Of a DNA stretch of 9,140 nt, positions 6,867-9,140 are shown one piece after another. This DNA comes from JAJRZX01 sp964407495 (lineage in GTDB: Bacteria; Desulfobacterota; GWC2-55-46; JADFVP01): assembly GCA_964407495.1 (NCBI GenBank), contig CAYOVP010000069.1, forward strand, positions 1-9,140. Reading direction: 5' to 3'. The notes beneath the pieces were generated by a model. The model did no database searches, was not told where the DNA came from, and saw nothing but the letters and a program-made list of their open reading frames with translations. The stretch's first letter is position 1, and the number at the start of each line of letters is the position of its first letter. The position numbers and the translations under genes are program-made.

Positions 6867-6898
6867 CCTTACTTTCTTTTGGAAAAAAGAAAGTAAGG
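6867..6898. repeat. Perfect 14-bp inverted repeat after ispA
   Basis: CCTTACTTTCTTTT (6867-6880) and its exact complement (6885-6898) flank the four-base loop GGAA. On the + strand no T-tract follows directly; on the - strand the stem is followed by GGTTTTTATT, so it could stop transcription from either side only weakly. The right arm forms part of the dispersed repeat described at 6882-6920. It may act as an mRNA 3' end for ispA or be a small palindromic repeat element. Confidence 0.8.
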
Positions 6899-6920
6899 CA
6901 AAGAAAACCAATTTTTTGCT
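6882..6920 (+). repeat. Dispersed repeat, copy 1
   Basis: The unit reads GAAAAAAGAAAGTAAGG then CAAAGAAAACCAATT, ending TTTTGCTC. A degenerate direct copy is at 6978-7018 and an inverted copy is at the window end (9108-9140). Its left half is the right arm of the 14-bp palindrome. Base composition (very A-rich on this strand) differs sharply from the flanking genes. Confidence 0.65.
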
Positions 6921-6977
6921 CGATGTCTGTCATCACCTATGGCCTCCTTGGCCTCTGAAGAACAGGCGTTCTTGGGT

Positions 6978-7018
6978 AAAAAAGAAATTAAGACAAAGAA
7001 AACAATTAGTAGTTGCTC
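6978..7018 (+). repeat. Dispersed repeat, copy 2 (degenerate, direct)
   Basis: AAAAAAGAAATTAAGACAAA, then GAAAACAATT and TTGCTC, matches copy 1 with a few substitutions and one missing base in the core; the spacer before TTGCTC is slightly longer. Unlike copy 1 it lacks the left palindrome arm. A small GC hairpin (7015-7027, GCTCC/GGAGC) overlaps its end. Confidence 0.55.
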
Positions 7019-7040
7019 CGCGGGAGCCCTAAATAAACAC

Positions 7041-7057
7041 GGCACACTATGGGTGCC
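7041..7057 (+). other. Small hairpin before the dxs ribosome binding site
   Basis: GGCAC (7041-7045) pairs with GTGCC (7053-7057) around a 7-base loop, ending 6 bases before the AAAGGA (7064-7069) that serves dxs. The stem is short, so a regulatory role is only a possibility. Confidence 0.3.
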
Positions 7058-7077
7058 TGAGATAAAGGACAACCACG

Positions 7078-8973
7078 ATGGCAGGAGTACTCGAGAAGAT
7101 AAAGAGCCCCAAAGACCTCAAGGGCCTTGACCAGGCCGAGTTGGAGGCGCTTGCCACCGAGGTACGCCAACTCATTATAGACGTGGTCTCAAGGACCGGA
7201 GGGCACCTAGCATCGAGTCTCGGTGCCGTGGAACTCGCCGTTGCCCTGCACTATGTCTACGATACACCTTCCGACAGGATAGTCTGGGACGTGGGACACC
7301 AGGCATATGCCCACAAGATACTTACGGGCCGGCGCGATTCCTTCCATACCCTTCGCACTCATGGAGGGATAAGCGGTTTTCCGAAGATCTCAGAGAGCGA
7401 GTACGATGCCTTTGGCGTGGGTCACTCATCCACGTCCATCTCGGCGGCACTCGGCATGGCCGCGGCAAGAGACCTTTCAGGCGAGAACAACGCTGTCATC
7501 GCCGTCATAGGCGATGGCTCCATGACCGCGGGCCTCGCCTTCGAGGGACTGAATCAGGCCGGTCACCTCAAAAAAGACCTCGTAGTAATCCTCAATGACA
7601 ACGAGATGAGCATTGCCCAGAACGTGGGTGCGCTCTCCTCCTTCCTCAGCCGGAAGATTACGGGCAGGTTTGCCCAGAAACTCAAGCAGGAGATAGAGGG
7701 CTTCATCGAGTCCATACCCATGATAGGAGGCCGCCTCATGGGCATAGCAAAGCGCGCAGAGGACTCTCTCATTACCTTCCTTACGCCTGGTATGCTCTTC
7801 GAGGGCCTGGGGTTCAATTACCTGGGGCCCATAGATGGACATGACATTGGCCTGCTTGTAAAGACGCTCCGTGACGTCAGGGAACTCAAGGGCCCGGTCC
7901 TGGTCCATGTCCTTACGAAGAAAGGCAAGGGGTTCGCCCCTGCCGAGGCAGAGCCCTCGAAGTTCCATGGCGTGGGCCCCTTTGACGTCGAGACAGGCGA
8001 GGTGAAGAAGAGTTCATCCATTTCGTACACAAATGTCTTCAGCGAGGCCCTCCTGGATATAGCCAGAAGGAACAGGAAGGTCCTTGCCATTACCGCGGCC
8101 ATGCCAGGCGGCACAGGGCTTGCGGCCTTTCAGAAAAAATACCCCGAGAGGTTCTTTGACGTTGGCATTGCCGAGCAGCATGCCCTTACCTTTGCCGCTG
8201 GTCTTGCGCGAGAGGGTTATGTGCCGGTTACGGCCATATACTCGACATTCCTCCAGAGGGCCTTTGACGAGGTCTGTCACGATGTCTGTCTTCAGGACCT
8301 TCACGTGGTCATGGCCCTCGACAGGGCTGGCATCGTTGGCCGCGACGGCCCCACGCACCACGGCATCTTCGATATCGCCTTCCTGCGCGACCTGCCCAAT
8401 ATCATCATAGCCGCGCCAAGGGATGGCGACGAACTCCGCAACCTCCTCTACTCTGCTATCAAGTACAAGGCCCCTGTGGCGCTACGTTATCCGCGTGGGC
8501 CGGTGGACGGCGCCTACTCCAAGGGTCCCTTTGAGTACATCAAGCCCGGCACCGCGGAGGTCATCTCCGAGGGCACGGACGTTACCCTTCTTGCCCTGGG
8601 GGTCATGGTGGGCCCGGCTATCGAGGCCGCCGAGGCCCTTGCAAAGAGCGGTATCAAGGCAGGCGTGGTAAACGCACGTTTTGTCAAGCCCCTTGATGAG
8701 GACCTTCTCATGGGCCTGGCAGCGGGCACGGAAAGGATAGTCACCCTTGAAGAGGGTTCCCTCCATGGCGGTTTCGGGAGCGCTGTCCTGGAGTTCTTCG
8801 AGGCCCGTGGCATACAGTGCCCTGTAAAGAGGATAGGCATTCCCGACGAGTTCGTAGGACAGGGCTCGCAGGAGGAACTCAGGGCAGAACTCGGCCTTGA
8901 CGCCAGAGGCATAGAAGAGACAGTGCGTGCCTTCGTGGGAAGGGGGCTTACAACGAGGATAGCGGCAAGTTGA
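7078..8973 (+). CDS. dxs: 1-deoxy-D-xylulose-5-phosphate synthase
   Basis: This thiamine-diphosphate enzyme condenses pyruvate and glyceraldehyde 3-phosphate to 1-deoxy-D-xylulose 5-phosphate, the first step of the MEP isoprenoid pathway. The 631 residues match the family. Key elements are His43 (E. coli His49) in GGHLASSLG, the thiamine-diphosphate motif GDGSMTAG (145-152) to NDNEMSI (173-179), Glu366 (E. coli Glu370) in IAEQHA, Arg416 in DRAG, His427 (E. coli His431) in GPTHHG, and Arg473 in YPRG. The order is the thiamine-binding domain, the transketolase pyrimidine domain (about 315-480) and the C-terminal transketolase domain (about 495-620). AAAGGA (7064-7069) precedes the ATG by 8 bases. 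I see no convincing promoter in the 250 bases before it, so it may depend on ispA transcription. The pairing ispA-dxs is common in bacteria. Confidence 0.97.
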   Translation: MAGVLEKIKSPKDLKGLDQAELEALATEVRQLIIDVVSRTGGHLASSLGAVELAVALHYVYDTPSDRIVWDVGHQAYAHKILTGRRDSFHTLRTHGGISGFPKISESEYDAFGVGHSSTSISAALGMAAARDLSGENNAVIAVIGDGSMTAGLAFEGLNQAGHLKKDLVVILNDNEMSIAQNVGALSSFLSRKITGRFAQKLKQEIEGFIESIPMIGGRLMGIAKRAEDSLITFLTPGMLFEGLGFNYLGPIDGHDIGLLVKTLRDVRELKGPVLVHVLTKKGKGFAPAEAEPSKFHGVGPFDVETGEVKKSSSISYTNVFSEALLDIARRNRKVLAITAAMPGGTGLAAFQKKYPERFFDVGIAEQHALTFAAGLAREGYVPVTAIYSTFLQRAFDEVCHDVCLQDLHVVMALDRAGIVGRDGPTHHGIFDIAFLRDLPNIIIAAPRDGDELRNLLYSAIKYKAPVALRYPRGPVDGAYSKGPFEYIKPGTAEVISEGTDVTLLALGVMVGPAIEAAEALAKSGIKAGVVNARFVKPLDEDLLMGLAAGTERIVTLEEGSLHGGFGSAVLEFFEARGIQCPVKRIGIPDEFVGQGSQEELRAELGLDARGIEETVRAFVGRGLTTRIAAS

Positions 8974-9004
8974 CCGCTGCTTTCTCTTAGTCGTGAATCC
9001 TCAC

Positions 9005-9030
9005 CAGTCAGGCGTCACCTTTCCTGGCTG
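9005..9030 (+). other. Hairpin downstream of dxs, no T-tract
   Basis: CAGTCAGG (9005-9012) pairs with CCTGGCTG (9023-9030; one G-T wobble) around a 10-base loop, 31 bases after the dxs stop. No run of T follows, so it is not a classic intrinsic terminator. It could stabilise the dxs mRNA 3' end or be incidental. Confidence 0.4.
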
Positions 9031-9035
9031 ACTAC

Positions 9036-9051
9036 TCTCTTCGCGAAGAGA
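9036..9051. repeat. Perfect 16-base palindrome downstream of dxs
   Basis: TCTCTTCG followed by CGAAGAGA forms a perfect palindrome without spacer. With no loop bases and no T-tract it looks more like a dimeric protein-binding site than a terminator. It lies 5 bases after the preceding hairpin. No gene is visible between here and the window end, so a target gene would lie beyond it. Confidence 0.5.
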
Positions 9052-9107
9052 CTGAGGGCCTTGTAACAGAGCATGGAGTATTAAGGGGCAGGGTCTTGAC
9101 GCTAATA

Positions 9108-9140
9108 CTGGTTTTCTTTGCTCCACTTTCTTTTTTCTAA
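9108..9140 (-). repeat. Dispersed repeat, copy 3 (inverted, cut by the window end)
   Basis: Read on the - strand, this stretch gives GAAAAAAGAAAGT then CAAAGAAAACCA, matching copy 1 except for the four bases between these blocks (GGAG instead of AAGG). It therefore faces copy 1 across dxs, about 2.2 kb apart. The window ends inside it, so the palindromic partner arm seen at copy 1 cannot be checked. Confidence 0.65.

Noticed and set aside
6869..7072. Minus-strand open frame of 67 codons in the ispA-dxs spacer
   Set aside because: It is made mostly of the two repeat copies (its Phe/Leu/Lys-rich ends are the A/T-rich repeats read backwards); no ribosome binding site or family resemblance noted.
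6939..7130. Plus-strand open frame of 63 codons overlapping the start of dxs
   Set aside because: It runs through repeat copy 2 and into dxs out of frame, with no coding signature.

Overview
The window is an ordinary, gene-dense piece of a Gram-negative bacterial chromosome. It shows an FtsEX-EnvC division module, a periplasmic S41 protease, a YibQ-type deacetylase-fold protein, and the bacterial-type ispA and dxs of the non-mevalonate isoprenoid pathway. All genes are on the + strand. Codon use (frequent ATA for Ile, AGG for Arg, CTC/CTT for Leu, moderately high GC) and the order ftsE-ftsX-envC-ctpA-yibQ recall Desulfobacterota or Nitrospirota, but this lineage call is inference and could be wrong.

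Layout: (1) 1-102 holds the 3' part of a tRNA-Asp(GTC) gene with encoded CCA and an intrinsic terminator. (2) 103-352 is a non-coding leader with a near-consensus sigma70 promoter (208-236). (3) 353-3056 is ftsE-ftsX-envC, joined by 4-base stop/start overlaps. FtsE is the ATPase, FtsX the four-pass membrane partner, and the EnvC-like protein carries coiled coils and a catalytically dead LytM domain, so it should activate amidases rather than cut peptidoglycan. (4) 3134-5440 holds ctpA (C-terminal processing protease) and a membrane-anchored YibQ/DUF610 protein, probably in the same transcription unit. (5) 5437-5869 is a cold-shock protein unit: a near-consensus promoter, a terminator-like hairpin inside the predicted leader, the csp gene, and a strong terminator. 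(6) 5899-6827 is ispA, with an extended -10 promoter placed so close to the ATG that the mRNA should be almost leaderless. (7) 6828-7077 is a repeat-rich spacer. (8) 7078-8973 is dxs. (9) 8974-9140 is non-coding, with a hairpin, a perfect 16-base palindrome and the edge of an inverted copy of the repeat seen upstream of dxs.

Functionally, genes 353-5440 belong to septal peptidoglycan splitting and envelope maintenance. ispA and dxs feed C5 units to prenyl diphosphates, the precursors of undecaprenyl phosphate and quinones. I found no mobile element, CRISPR, phage, toxin or defence gene, and no clear undescribed system. The parts most worth a second look are regulatory: the csp leader hairpin, the near-leaderless ispA start, and the small repeat family around dxs.
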